A DNA stretch of 64,000 bases from Sutcliffiella halmapala (GTDB lineage: Bacteria; Bacillota; Bacilli; Bacillales; Bacillaceae_I). The stretch is from positions 3,296,825 through 3,360,824 of the forward strand of contig NZ_KV917375.1 of assembly GCF_002019665.1 (NCBI RefSeq). Reading direction: 5' to 3'. The position numbers and the translations under genes were made by a program. Positions 16,086 to 23,537 of the stretch are shown piece after piece. The notes below the pieces were generated by a model. It was not told the origin of the DNA, ran no database searches, and worked only from the letters and a program-made list of their open reading frames with translations. Position 1 is the first letter of the stretch, and each line of letters opens with the position of its first letter.

Positions 16086-16910
16086 TCATTTATAAAGGTC
16101 AATCAAATAATTTTTTGCTTTCTTGTTCTTAATTTGCCTAAAATTGTTCTTAATGTGTTTTTCTAAAGATAATGAAGTCCAAGAAAGTACTCCAACAGGT
16201 AGTTTAAAATGATAAAGATTACTGTTTCTTACATTTAATCCCTTGCAAAAAATTGTATTTCTAGGTGAGGGATGCCCGATTTTAGTTCTTGCCCCTCGAA
16301 ATTTTTCGAAATTCCATATCATATTAGGGTATTCCTTATTTAAATACTTTACAGAGCCTTGCTTACGTGAAATCAAGTGATTTAAAACAGACTGATCAAA
16401 CAAATTCACCTTCCTTGCAATCTCATACTTTAACTCTCTCCAGATATTTTCAAATTCATAAAAATGTTGTTGAGATCCTGAAAAAAGACAACCCATAGAG
16501 TAAATCTCTTGAGGAATCATTAAATTGGCCCCGCATTCACGCTTATTTTTCCCGTATCCATATGATATTGTGTTTATTTTATTTATATCTAATTTATTCT
16601 TCAAATCAGTAAATACTAACATATCTGCATCAATCCAACAGATATATTTATGTGTCTTTGCTGCGTGTAATAATATTAAAGGTTTTGCTGAACGTATCGG
16701 TAGTTTGCCTGAATATTCTTTCAGATTTCCCAATGAAATAGTATTATCAATAATACAACCTGGTAAATTCATATTTTTTGAATCTGTATAAATTTTAAGC
16801 ATTGAACTATTACTTTTGGAAAAAGAACGTGCTAAACCTCTTACGTATCTATGATATTTTTTTCCGTACGCAGCAGTAATAAAAGTTATTTCCCCATCAG
16901 TATTATTCAC
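16086..16910 (-). CDS. Glycosyltransferase with DxD motif (GT8/nucleotide-diphospho-sugar transferase-like)
   Basis: 274 residues. ITFITAAYGKKYHRYVRGLA opens a nucleotide-sugar binding fold; LLHAAKTHKYICWIDADMLV (about residues 80-100) contains the metal-binding DAD. Later, FDQSVLNHLI resembles the late acceptor-site motif of GT8-like transferases, with a GHPSPRNTIFCKGLN segment near the end. The probable GTG start at 16910 has a weak ribosome binding site. The methyltransferase gene lies 42 nt upstream on the same strand, so the two are probably co-transcribed. Donor and acceptor are unknown. Confidence 0.68.
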   Translation of the reverse strand: MNNTDGEITFITAAYGKKYHRYVRGLARSFSKSNSSMLKIYTDSKNMNLPGCIIDNTISLGNLKEYSGKLPIRSAKPLILLHAAKTHKYICWIDADMLVFTDLKNKLDINKINTISYGYGKNKRECGANLMIPQEIYSMGCLFSGSQQHFYEFENIWRELKYEIARKVNLFDQSVLNHLISRKQGSVKYLNKEYPNMIWNFEKFRGARTKIGHPSPRNTIFCKGLNVRNSNLYHFKLPVGVLSWTSLSLEKHIKNNFRQIKNKKAKNYLIDLYK

Positions 16911-16951
16911 GGTCTCACAAAAATCTAAATTTTTGTCCTTTATTATATTAT

Positions 16952-17422
16952 TTAACTGTGGTTTTTTATGATTTTTTTTTTTAAAACCTTAGTTCTAACT
17001 TCATTACTTACAACATCATATAAAGCAATTCCATGTTGGTATTCTTTTCTTTCTGCATCATGTAATATTATTACTCCGTTAGTGTTTAATACTTCAAGAC
17101 CAACAGCTAAACATTCTACTCTACGGCGCCCATCAATAAATATCAGATCATATTCTGGTACCTTATTTTGCATTAACGGCCAACATGCATAATGGCTTTT
17201 ATATCCACTTGTTTTTTCAAACACTAGATTAATTTTTTTTCCAAATTGTTTTTTTGCCTTTTCATACCATTTTATATGATGTTCAATGCTTGTAATTTGT
17301 GCATCTGGACATTCTTGTAACATTATTTTGGTTGAATATCCTGGCCCATACTCTAATATTTTTTTAGGTTTTATTTCTCTCAACCATTTTCTAAGTGTAT
17401 TTTCAAAATCATGCATCGACAT
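16952..17422 (-). CDS. SAM-dependent methyltransferase-like protein
   Basis: 156 residues. KILEYGPGYSTKIMLQECPD gives the glycine-rich SAM loop (motif I); ITSIEHHIKWYEKAKK gives the acidic residue that ends strand 2; EYDLIFIDGRRRVEC and GVIILHDAERKEYQ are the later strands. The ribosome binding site GGAGGT is 7 nt before the ATG. It probably methylates a glycan or a small surface molecule together with the glycosyltransferase that follows. It is short for the class, so it may be a compact family or a partly reduced enzyme. Confidence 0.72.
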   Translation of the reverse strand: MSMHDFENTLRKWLREIKPKKILEYGPGYSTKIMLQECPDAQITSIEHHIKWYEKAKKQFGKKINLVFEKTSGYKSHYACWPLMQNKVPEYDLIFIDGRRRVECLAVGLEVLNTNGVIILHDAERKEYQHGIALYDVVSNEVRTKVLKKKIIKNHS

Positions 17423-18071
17423 TTTTTACCTCCGATTTAAATTTAGTTTTTAAGGGATTAAGCAAGCTATTTTTCCTTTTTTAACAAAAAAAAATTATTT
17501 CACATCATCTTATAATAAACAGATTTATTTTACTAAATTACAAATGAAAACCTCTCTAAAATATAACACCCCATTTCATTTTACTAATTTATTTATATGC
17601 AAGATGTACGTCTCTCTATCCCAAAAACAATACAATCCATTCTTAATTATGTTTTTTTTCTGAATTAACTAATATCAATTCGATAGATAAATTCCTTTTT
17701 TAAATAGCAATCAATAATTTGATAATAAACTAGGAGAATCAAATCTATTGTTAAGATAAAAACACTTAAATTACTATAAACAATCTGTAATTTTAATCTT
17801 TCATTAACTTTTTTAGAACTGCATACAATTATAAAATATAAAGGCTAATCCATTTACCTGAAAGGTATACTTTGAAAAGTTCCCTAACTAAAATAGAAAT
17901 AGATGTGTGTATTAATGCTAAAGATTATAGATTTACAGCTAATTCAAATTAATGTAATCTGGAGTTAGGCATTAATGATTAGAAAGAAGTAAAATATAAA
18001 AATCTTGTAGGTACTATCGATCAATTTTAGTCATAAAGGGTTTTCTTTTCATAAAAACATCCTAACCTAGA
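17423..18071. other. AT-rich intergenic stretch
   Basis: No supported gene. The region contains long T and A runs and no recognisable repeats or promoter consensus. Confidence 0.5.
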
Positions 18072-18081
18072 TTAGGATGTT
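18056..18081 (-). terminator. Terminator of tiny gene A
   Basis: A 10-bp perfect stem, AACATCCTAA / TTAGGATGTT, with a 6-nt loop, overlapping the stop codon of the 41-residue gene. T-rich on the minus strand. Confidence 0.75.
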
Positions 18082-18197
18082 ATCACTATAATTCTAGAAC
18101 GCACATTCCTGTTCTCTTCCTCTTCACTTTTTCTTTTTTCCAGTACGCTTTCCGCAACAAGCTTTTTTTCACCCATTACTCTCCATGTTTGTATCAT
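18072..18197 (-). CDS. Tiny gene A, RVMGE-motif family
   Basis: 41 residues. The N-terminal half, MIQTWRVMGEKKLVAES, is almost the same as in two further tiny genes at 18430 and 18917. The C-terminal half is charged (KRKSEEEENRN) and differs from the others. The ribosome binding site GGAAGGAG lies 12 nt before the ATG. The upstream region (18198-18275) shares blocks such as TGTACAAACAC and GAATAAA with the upstream region of tiny gene C. It has its own terminator. The function is unknown; the position next to cotO suggests a spore peptide. Confidence 0.65.
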   Translation of the reverse strand: MIQTWRVMGEKKLVAESVLEKRKSEEEENRNVRSRIIVITS

Positions 18198-18371
18198 AAA
18201 TTCTAGTACTCCTTCCATTTTGAACTATTAGCAGTTTATTCAGTTGGCTTAAGAAGTGTTTGTACATATAGATTAGTAATTCAACCCATTGATTACATTT
18301 GAATGCCTATTTAATCAAGTTACTTTAATTTTTGTCTGTTTGTATAGTAACTCACAGCTTGCTTATAACAC

Positions 18372-18401
18372 AAAAAATCCAGGTTTATACCAGGATTTTT
18401 T
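18372..18401 (-). terminator. Terminator of tiny gene B
   Basis: A stem AAAAAATCC-A-GGT / ACC-A-GGATTTTTT with one A-A mismatch and a 4-nt loop, 29 nt after the stop of the 47-residue gene. Confidence 0.78.
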
Positions 18402-18429
18402 ACACGATCATCAAACTTATCCTTATAAC

Positions 18430-18573
18430 TTAAGATTCGCACTTAAAACCGAAGCCGATTTTAAATTTACACTTCCAACTTAACTTCTTCCTTTTCTTCT
18501 CACACTTACTTTTTCCCAGAAGCGACTCTGCAACTAGTTTTTTTTCACCCATTACTCGCACAACTTTTACCAT
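18430..18573 (-). CDS. Tiny gene B, RVMGE-motif family, with Cys-containing tail
   Basis: 47 residues. MVKVVRVMGEKKLVAES matches tiny genes A and C. The tail is very basic with three Cys (KCEKKRKK, then WKCKFKIGFGFKCES). The ribosome binding site GAGAGGAG lies 7 nt before the ATG. It has its own terminator. The alternating K/C/F tail could form a cross-linked strand. No named family recognised; conservation of the N-terminal 17 residues across three copies argues that these are real genes. Confidence 0.68.
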   Translation of the reverse strand: MVKVVRVMGEKKLVAESLLGKSKCEKKRKKLSWKCKFKIGFGFKCES

Positions 18574-18916
18574 GTTAACACTCCTCTCATCTGAATTACT
18601 AATAGAATATTCCTATTATCATGAAAGCGATTGGACAAGGGTTTATAGGAATAAAGCATTTTAGAAAATTTTTGATCTGATGAATTAACTAGTATTAATC
18701 ACCAATTAATCAGTTAATTAACGTATACATAATTATTGTCTTTTATACTTCTTCTCATTCTATTTTATTAACAATAATGATAGATTGTATCAGCTACATC
18801 CCTAGGACAGAAATACATTTTAATAGAGAATAATAGATTATATTTTTTCAAAACATAAAAGCATCCTAGCCTAATCCAGGATGCTTTTACTATCTATAAT
18901 TTTCAAAATTACAAGT
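18574..18916. other. Intergenic region between tiny genes B and C
   Basis: Contains the terminator of tiny gene C and the upstream region of tiny gene B. No further gene is seen. Confidence 0.5.
18857..18888 (-). terminator. Terminator of tiny gene C
   Basis: An 11-bp perfect stem (AAAAGCATCCT / AGGATGCTTTT), loop 10 nt, about 30 nt after the stop. Confidence 0.8.
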
Positions 18917-19009
18917 TCAACCTTTTTTCTTTTTCTTCTTGTCTTTTTTTCTTTTTGAACTTTCCGAAACGAGCTTATTTTCACCCATTACTCTCCATGT
19001 TCGAATCAT
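18917..19009 (-). CDS. Tiny gene C, RVMGE-motif family, poly-Lys tail
   Basis: 30 residues. MIRTWRVMGENKLVSES is nearly the same as in genes A and B; the tail is almost pure Lys (KRKKDKKKKKKG). The ribosome binding site GGAAAGGAG lies 7 nt before the ATG. Its upstream region shares blocks with that of gene A, and it has its own terminator. The stretch from promoter to terminator looks like one copied cassette. Downstream of cotO on the same strand, 95 nt away. The function is unknown. Confidence 0.66.
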   Translation of the reverse strand: MIRTWRVMGENKLVSESSKRKKDKKKKKKG

Positions 19010-19103
19010 GTTACTTCTCCTTTCCACTTGAACTACTATCAATTTATTCATGTGGACTAGGATGTGTTTGTACATAAGTATAAAGAGTAAGTCACTTTGC
19101 TTT

Positions 19104-19535
19104 TTAGATACCTATTACATGTAACTCTTTCACTTCTTGTATCGTCAAAAAAATCGAATCCTCTGTGTTTGGTGCTTTGATTTCTAAGATTTCGTTTTGA
19201 TACCCCGCCACTTTTCCTACATACTCCCCGTCTAGTGTAATGATTTTACACATTTTCTTAGTCATTTCTGGTGTATGCCTAGTTAATTCGTAAATTTTTT
19301 CTTCTAACGATAATGAATGAAATGGTCTCTTTTGTGCTTTTTTCATTTCAGCTTCCTCTTGCTCTTTCTTTAGATCTATAGTTTGGATTTGAATCTTCTG
19401 CTTTTTCATCCGCCTTTTTGCATCTACTACATCCAGCTGAATTTCACTTTGCATCGGAACTGCCACATTTGAGTTTGAAACTGTCTGTATATAAAGCAGC
19501 GGCATTTGTTTTATTTTATCTGTTTGCTTTTTCAA
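19104..19535 (-). CDS. cotO: Spore coat protein CotO
   Basis: About 143 residues from a TTG at 19535 that has GGAGG 8 nt upstream; a GTG at 19550 is in frame but precedes that ribosome binding site. A basic, low-complexity N-terminal half (SEIQLDVVDAKRRMKKQK) is followed by the CotO signature KRPFHSLSLEEKIYELTRHT (about residues 80-100). The C-terminal module MCKIITLDGEYVGKVAGYQN then ends in a strand reading VKELHVIGI. CotO is a coat morphogenetic protein acting with CotH in outer coat assembly; in B. subtilis it lies next to fabI and cotZ. Here cotXYZVW are absent from the neighbourhood. Confidence 0.85.
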   Translation of the reverse strand: MKKQTDKIKQMPLLYIQTVSNSNVAVPMQSEIQLDVVDAKRRMKKQKIQIQTIDLKKEQEEAEMKKAQKRPFHSLSLEEKIYELTRHTPEMTKKMCKIITLDGEYVGKVAGYQNEILEIKAPNTEDSIFLTIQEVKELHVIGI

Positions 19536-19894
19536 CCTCTGCACCTCCACATCCTTCTATTCTTTAATATGTATGCAATTGGCTTGTCTCTTTTTACAAG
19601 AAGTTAATGTGTTAGGTATACTACCTAGCATAAATTAATTGGATTTCCCCCCTAAACCTCTCGCTAAGAACTATATTGGTGGGACGAAAGTTGGTATCCA
19701 TATAGCATATCTATACCTTTTTTCTTTCAAAATAGTAATTTTCATAGGCGCTTAAATGCTTTATTTACACCTTTTACATAAAATCGCAACAAAAAAGGCT
19801 AAAGTATAGTAATTTTCATGTACGTTTTAATAGAAATTGAATACCTTATAAAATGTGAAAACATTACTCAACCACATTAAAAGGAGGATATTTA
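19536..19894. other. Divergent region between cotO and the Gly/Cys coat-like gene
   Basis: The 13-bp sequence TAGTAATTTTCAT occurs twice in direct orientation (19733-19745 and 19807-19819, 74 bp apart) upstream of the rightward gene. This could be a regulator site; no sigma-K match was found. Confidence 0.45.
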
Positions 19895-20308
19895 ATGGGT
19901 TCTGTTTATATTGATTTTGGATGTGGAGATCGTTACCCTTCTCGAAGATGTAACTGCTCTCGCTGCAATCCAAGAAGAAATGACAATTGTGGCATACCAC
20001 CGGAAGAACTTTTAAATCAGATTAGACTGTTGGCTGAGCGCTTACGCTTGGCTGAAACAAGAATCATCACCCTTGATAACAGAGTAAGTGAATTAGAAGC
20101 AGGATTGCCTGGAGAGCCTGGTGAGATTCAAGAATTTTTCGAAGACAATGTAGGTTCGATTGTCTCTGTTACAACTACCTTTGATCCGAACATTGTCGGA
20201 ACTGTTTTAACTGCTGGAACAGATGCTGTAGAAATTGCATCTCTTGATGGTGATATTGTGATTATTCCTTATTCAAGTGTCATTACAGTTTCAATGGAAG
20301 AATTATAA
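19895..20308 (+). CDS. Coat-like protein with Cys-rich start and Sm-like C-terminal module
   Basis: 137 residues. The N-terminal 30 residues carry many Cys and Arg (GCGDRYPSRRCNCSRCNPRR), a short amphipathic helix runs about 40-65 (LNQIRLLAERLRLAETRI), and a G-P rich hinge follows (PGEPGE). The C-terminal 55 residues form a beta module: NVGSIVSVTTTFDPNIVGTV, then VEIASLDGDIVIIPYSSVIT. The ribosome binding site AAAAGGAGG is strong. The next gene starts 13 nt downstream and carries the same kind of module. Probably a coat protein that is cross-linked through its Cys tail; no named family recognised. Confidence 0.75.
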   Translation: MGSVYIDFGCGDRYPSRRCNCSRCNPRRNDNCGIPPEELLNQIRLLAERLRLAETRIITLDNRVSELEAGLPGEPGEIQEFFEDNVGSIVSVTTTFDPNIVGTVLTAGTDAVEIASLDGDIVIIPYSSVITVSMEEL

Positions 20309-20321
20309 AGGAGGCGAGTTC

Positions 20322-20534
20322 ATGACATTTGCAGACATTCTCCGTAAATATATTGGTAGAGAAATCGAAGTATATTTACCTAATAATGGGTTACTTGAAG
20401 GCGTTTTGTTTTCTGTTGGGGATGAATCCTTTACGCTTCAAGTAAGAAACGGCTCTTATCCAGATCCGATTGCACCCGTAACTGTCTTCTTTTTTAACGT
20501 AGAAGGAATCAGGGTATTAAATATAGCAGTATAA
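20322..20534 (+). CDS. Small Sm-like (DUF2642-type) coat protein
   Basis: 70 residues from the ATG at 20322 (AAGGAGG 8 nt upstream; a longer frame from 20277 overlaps the previous gene and lacks a ribosome binding site). Nearly the whole protein is one beta module: LRKYIGREIEVYLPNNGLLE, GVLFSVGDESFTLQV, then VFFFNVEGIRVLNIAV. Proteins of this kind (DUF2642 and relatives) occur among spore coat proteins of Bacillus. Co-transcribed with the preceding gene and ended by a convergent terminator. Confidence 0.75.
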   Translation: MTFADILRKYIGREIEVYLPNNGLLEGVLFSVGDESFTLQVRNGSYPDPIAPVTVFFFNVEGIRVLNIAV

Positions 20535-20537
20535 GAG

Positions 20538-20574
20538 AGTGTGAAAACGATAGCCCATCTATCGTTTTCACACT
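20538..20574. terminator. Convergent terminator
   Basis: A 16-bp perfect stem (20538-20553 with 20559-20574), 5-nt loop, flanked by T-run. It overlaps the stop codon of the leftward glycosyltransferase. Confidence 0.88.
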
Positions 20575-21278
20575 TTTATATTTAATTCTCTCAATAACCA
20601 TTGCTTCCATTCCTCGTAGGTACCTTTCGGTGTATTAGAAACACTATCCAACCTTAACCTTCTATGATAAAGCACTTCATTTAAATGTTTTAGCATACCA
20701 TTCTTACTTACCAAACATATCATATATACATCTTCATAAAGCCTACTATCAAAAATATCTGTCGTATGCCACCCATTAACCTTATGCAATAACTTTACCC
20801 GATATAGTCGGGGTGCTAACGGTGAGGGGTTAGTTAAATAGCTTTTAATGTCAAAATTCCTACTGCCTCTTTTTATTCCTGCATAGAATAGCTTTTTATC
20901 CCGTGACCGCTCTCTCCATTCAACATAATTTCCATAGATAAGCCCTATATCTTGGTCCATTTGATTTAGGACAAGATTTATTTTTTCGATGCAATCCTTC
21001 TCTAACCAATCATCTGCATCTAATTCTAACATCCATTCTCCTTTTATTACCTTCATCGCTTGATTTAGACAGCATGCTTTGCCACGATTTTCAAAGTTGG
21101 AGATTAAACTAATAGACGGATAAGTTGAATACATTCCTAAAATCTGCTCTGTATGGTCAGTCGAACCATCATCAATAATGACTAGTTCCCAATCTGTAAT
21201 CGTTTGACGAAGTACACTATTAACCGCAGTTTCCAAATATTCCGCATTATTATACGTACATAATACGATAGAAATCAT
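20568..21278 (-). CDS. Family 2 glycosyltransferase
   Basis: 236 residues, complete. It opens MISIVLCTYNNAEYLETAVN with SVLRQTITDWELVIIDDGST, the GT2 nucleotide-binding and first Asp motif. Next come NRGKACCLNQAMKVIKGEWM and the DxD in LELDADDWLEKDCIE (about residue 92). The C-terminal end matches the acceptor half (RLYEDVYMICLVSKNG). A cytoplasmic enzyme transferring a sugar to a surface glycan. It is divergent from the next glycosyltransferase; the starts lie 144 nt apart. Confidence 0.88.
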   Translation of the reverse strand: MISIVLCTYNNAEYLETAVNSVLRQTITDWELVIIDDGSTDHTEQILGMYSTYPSISLISNFENRGKACCLNQAMKVIKGEWMLELDADDWLEKDCIEKINLVLNQMDQDIGLIYGNYVEWRERSRDKKLFYAGIKRGSRNFDIKSYLTNPSPLAPRLYRVKLLHKVNGWHTTDIFDSRLYEDVYMICLVSKNGMLKHLNEVLYHRRLRLDSVSNTPKGTYEEWKQWLLRELNIKV

Positions 21279-21421
21279 TGAATCTCCCCCATTTCGTTAT
21301 TTCTTTCCGCCCGTTCAGTGTGAAAATTCATTCATTCGTCCACACCTTCATCGATGCATCACATACTATAGGTTATGAAGTTTTTTCAGAGATTAGTATT
21401 TTAATAGTAGGGGGACTAGAA

Positions 21422-22420
21422 TTGGATATTATTATTTATCCACCAACGATCGATTGGACCTTTATGAAGCAACGGCCACAGCACTTAATGAAGCAATTTG
21501 CCGATCAAGGCTATCTCGTATTTTACTGTAATCAAACGAGTCAGCAAATGGAGATAGAGGAAATATCCCCAAACTTATTTTTAGTTCATGATCATGATAA
21601 ATGGTTAAACATGACATTACCAACGCTAAGAAAAAAGAATAACAGTAAGGTTGGTATATGGTGCACTTGGCCTCAGCTTGTCGACTCTTTACATCAGTAT
21701 GAAGCAGATTGGATTATCTATGATTGTGTCGATGAATTTCCACGTATGCTAGCCTTTGAAAGAAAAATGATAGATGCCTCCACTGCGATCGTTTGCACTG
21801 CAGAAAGGATTTTTTCTCGATTAAGAAGAAAATACCCGGAGAAAAAAATAAAACTGATAAGAAATGCTTATGACAAAGACATGGGATTGCATCTCCAGAA
21901 AAATAACCGTTCCATTTCTCACAAGCAGAAGAAAAGTATTGGCTATATTGGTGCTTGGGCTCCCTGGATTGACGATAGACTGATTAGCCGAATTGCTACC
22001 AAAATGAAGGATGTTGAGATAGTGATTATCGGCACAGAATTCGGAAAAAAGTTTAACTTGAATAATCCTAACGTTACCTTTTTAGGTCACCTTCCACATA
22101 AAGACTTAGCCGAATATTTAACTTCATTTTCTGCCTGTCTCATCCCATTTCGAATCAATCCAATTACACGGGCTACTAATCCAGTAAAAATGTATGAATA
22201 TCTTGCAACTGGAAAGCCAGTGATTTCTACCAATCTTCCGGAATGCTCTCTTGTGCACCAACACGTAGATATCGCTAATAGCCATGTGGAATTTATGGAG
22301 AAGTTATCATACAGACTGCATGATCCTGGAAACTTACAGAACAGAATTAATTTCGCTTTACAAAACACTTGGGAGCACCGAATTACAGATGCAATTTCCT
22401 TAATTCGTGAGATAACCTAA
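21422..22420 (+). CDS. Glycosyltransferase (GT-B fold, group 1-like)
   Basis: About 332 residues from a TTG at 21422 with GGGGGA 6 nt upstream. A longer open frame back to 21278 would overlap the divergent gene and has no ribosome binding site. It begins DIIIYPPTIDWTFMKQRPQH, typical of Bacillus spore-glycan transferases. It continues with the GT-B C-terminal half: SIGYIGAWAPWIDDRLI, then FRINPITRATNPVKMYEYLA with TGKPVISTNLPE, the nucleotide-sugar site. It leads a plus-strand operon with the epimerase, pyruvyltransferase and CgeB-like genes. Confidence 0.82.
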   Translation: MDIIIYPPTIDWTFMKQRPQHLMKQFADQGYLVFYCNQTSQQMEIEEISPNLFLVHDHDKWLNMTLPTLRKKNNSKVGIWCTWPQLVDSLHQYEADWIIYDCVDEFPRMLAFERKMIDASTAIVCTAERIFSRLRRKYPEKKIKLIRNAYDKDMGLHLQKNNRSISHKQKKSIGYIGAWAPWIDDRLISRIATKMKDVEIVIIGTEFGKKFNLNNPNVTFLGHLPHKDLAEYLTSFSACLIPFRINPITRATNPVKMYEYLATGKPVISTNLPECSLVHQHVDIANSHVEFMEKLSYRLHDPGNLQNRINFALQNTWEHRITDAISLIREIT

Positions 22421-22438
22421 AAAGAAAGGAATAATCAG

Positions 22439-23518
22439 ATGAAAATAGCAGTAGTTGTGGGAACTCGCCCAGAATTAATAAAAATGGCCGTTCTTATAAA
22501 CGAGCTAAAGAAAAGAGATTCCTCCCATTTATTTATTCATTCCGGTCAGCATTACGATTATCATATGGATGGTATGGTTTCAGAATTATTTAATCTACCA
22601 AAACCTGATTATCACTTCGATGTAAAATCAGGTACACATGCAACAACAACCGCTACTATCATGACTAAATTGGAAGATATAATAGTGAAGGAGAAAATAG
22701 AGAAAATTATTGTTCACGGTGATACGAATACCACGCTTGCAGCAAGTTTAGCTGCTGCAAAAACCTTTATTCCTATTGCACATGTTGAAGCCGGACTTCG
22801 CAGCTTTGACAAAACAATGCCAGAAGAGATAAACCGGATCGTAGTGGATCATATGTCGACGTATCTATTCTGTCCTACTAAGGACGCGATAAAAAACTTA
22901 CACAACGAAGGGATTTTTAATGGTATCCATCATGTTGGTCAAACTATCGTGGACGCTGTTGAATTCCTAAAACAGGTAAATTCTGTCGATGTATTAAAAA
23001 AGTATCAATTATCCGAAAAGCAATACTTTTTTCTCACTATTCATAGACAGGAAAATACGGACAACTTACTAAGACTTATTTCGATATTTTTAACCATCCA
23101 CGAGCTTTCTCAAAACTCCAACTATAAATTAGTTCTCGCAATGCATCCCAGAACAAAAAAAATACTACAGCAGCATAATATGTTTGATAGTCTCATTAAA
23201 AATAACAACATTCTTTTATTAGACCCTCCACCTAATTTTTATGAAAGCATTCTCCTGCAACAACACGCTAAGCTTGTTTTGACGGATAGTGGCGGGTTAC
23301 AAGAAGAATCCTGTATCTTAGGTACACCCTGCATCACTTTACGTGAGAATACCGAGAGACCGGAAACCATTGAATGCGGCTCAAACATTTTAGCAGGTTA
23401 CAAGCGAGACACTATCATAAAGGCCGTAGAAGATAGCATAATGAAGTCCACTGACTGGACAAATCCTTATGGCAGTCCAGGAATAAGTAAACGCATTTTA
23501 GATTTGATAACAAACTAG
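22439..23518 (+). CDS. mnaA: UDP-N-acetylglucosamine 2-epimerase (non-hydrolysing)
   Basis: 359 residues, full length. VVVGTRPELIKMAVLINELK, then HSGQHYDYHMDGMVSELF, VHGDTNTTLAASLAAAK, HVEAGLRSFDKTMPEEINR, and LTDSGGLQEESCILGTPC are the signature of the WecB/MnaA family. It interconverts UDP-GlcNAc and UDP-ManNAc for wall or surface glycans. It is probably a second, spore-glycan copy beside a housekeeping one elsewhere. It lies 18 nt after the glycosyltransferase and 19 nt before the pyruvyltransferase. Confidence 0.92.
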   Translation: MKIAVVVGTRPELIKMAVLINELKKRDSSHLFIHSGQHYDYHMDGMVSELFNLPKPDYHFDVKSGTHATTTATIMTKLEDIIVKEKIEKIIVHGDTNTTLAASLAAAKTFIPIAHVEAGLRSFDKTMPEEINRIVVDHMSTYLFCPTKDAIKNLHNEGIFNGIHHVGQTIVDAVEFLKQVNSVDVLKKYQLSEKQYFFLTIHRQENTDNLLRLISIFLTIHELSQNSNYKLVLAMHPRTKKILQQHNMFDSLIKNNNILLLDPPPNFYESILLQQHAKLVLTDSGGLQEESCILGTPCITLRENTERPETIECGSNILAGYKRDTIIKAVEDSIMKSTDWTNPYGSPGISKRILDLITN

Positions 23519-23537
23519 TAGAAAGAGAGGAGATACG

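Noticed and set aside
18289..18483. 64-codon plus-strand frame over tiny gene B
   Set aside because: It is the opposite-strand shadow of the 47-residue gene and its terminator, with no ribosome binding site.
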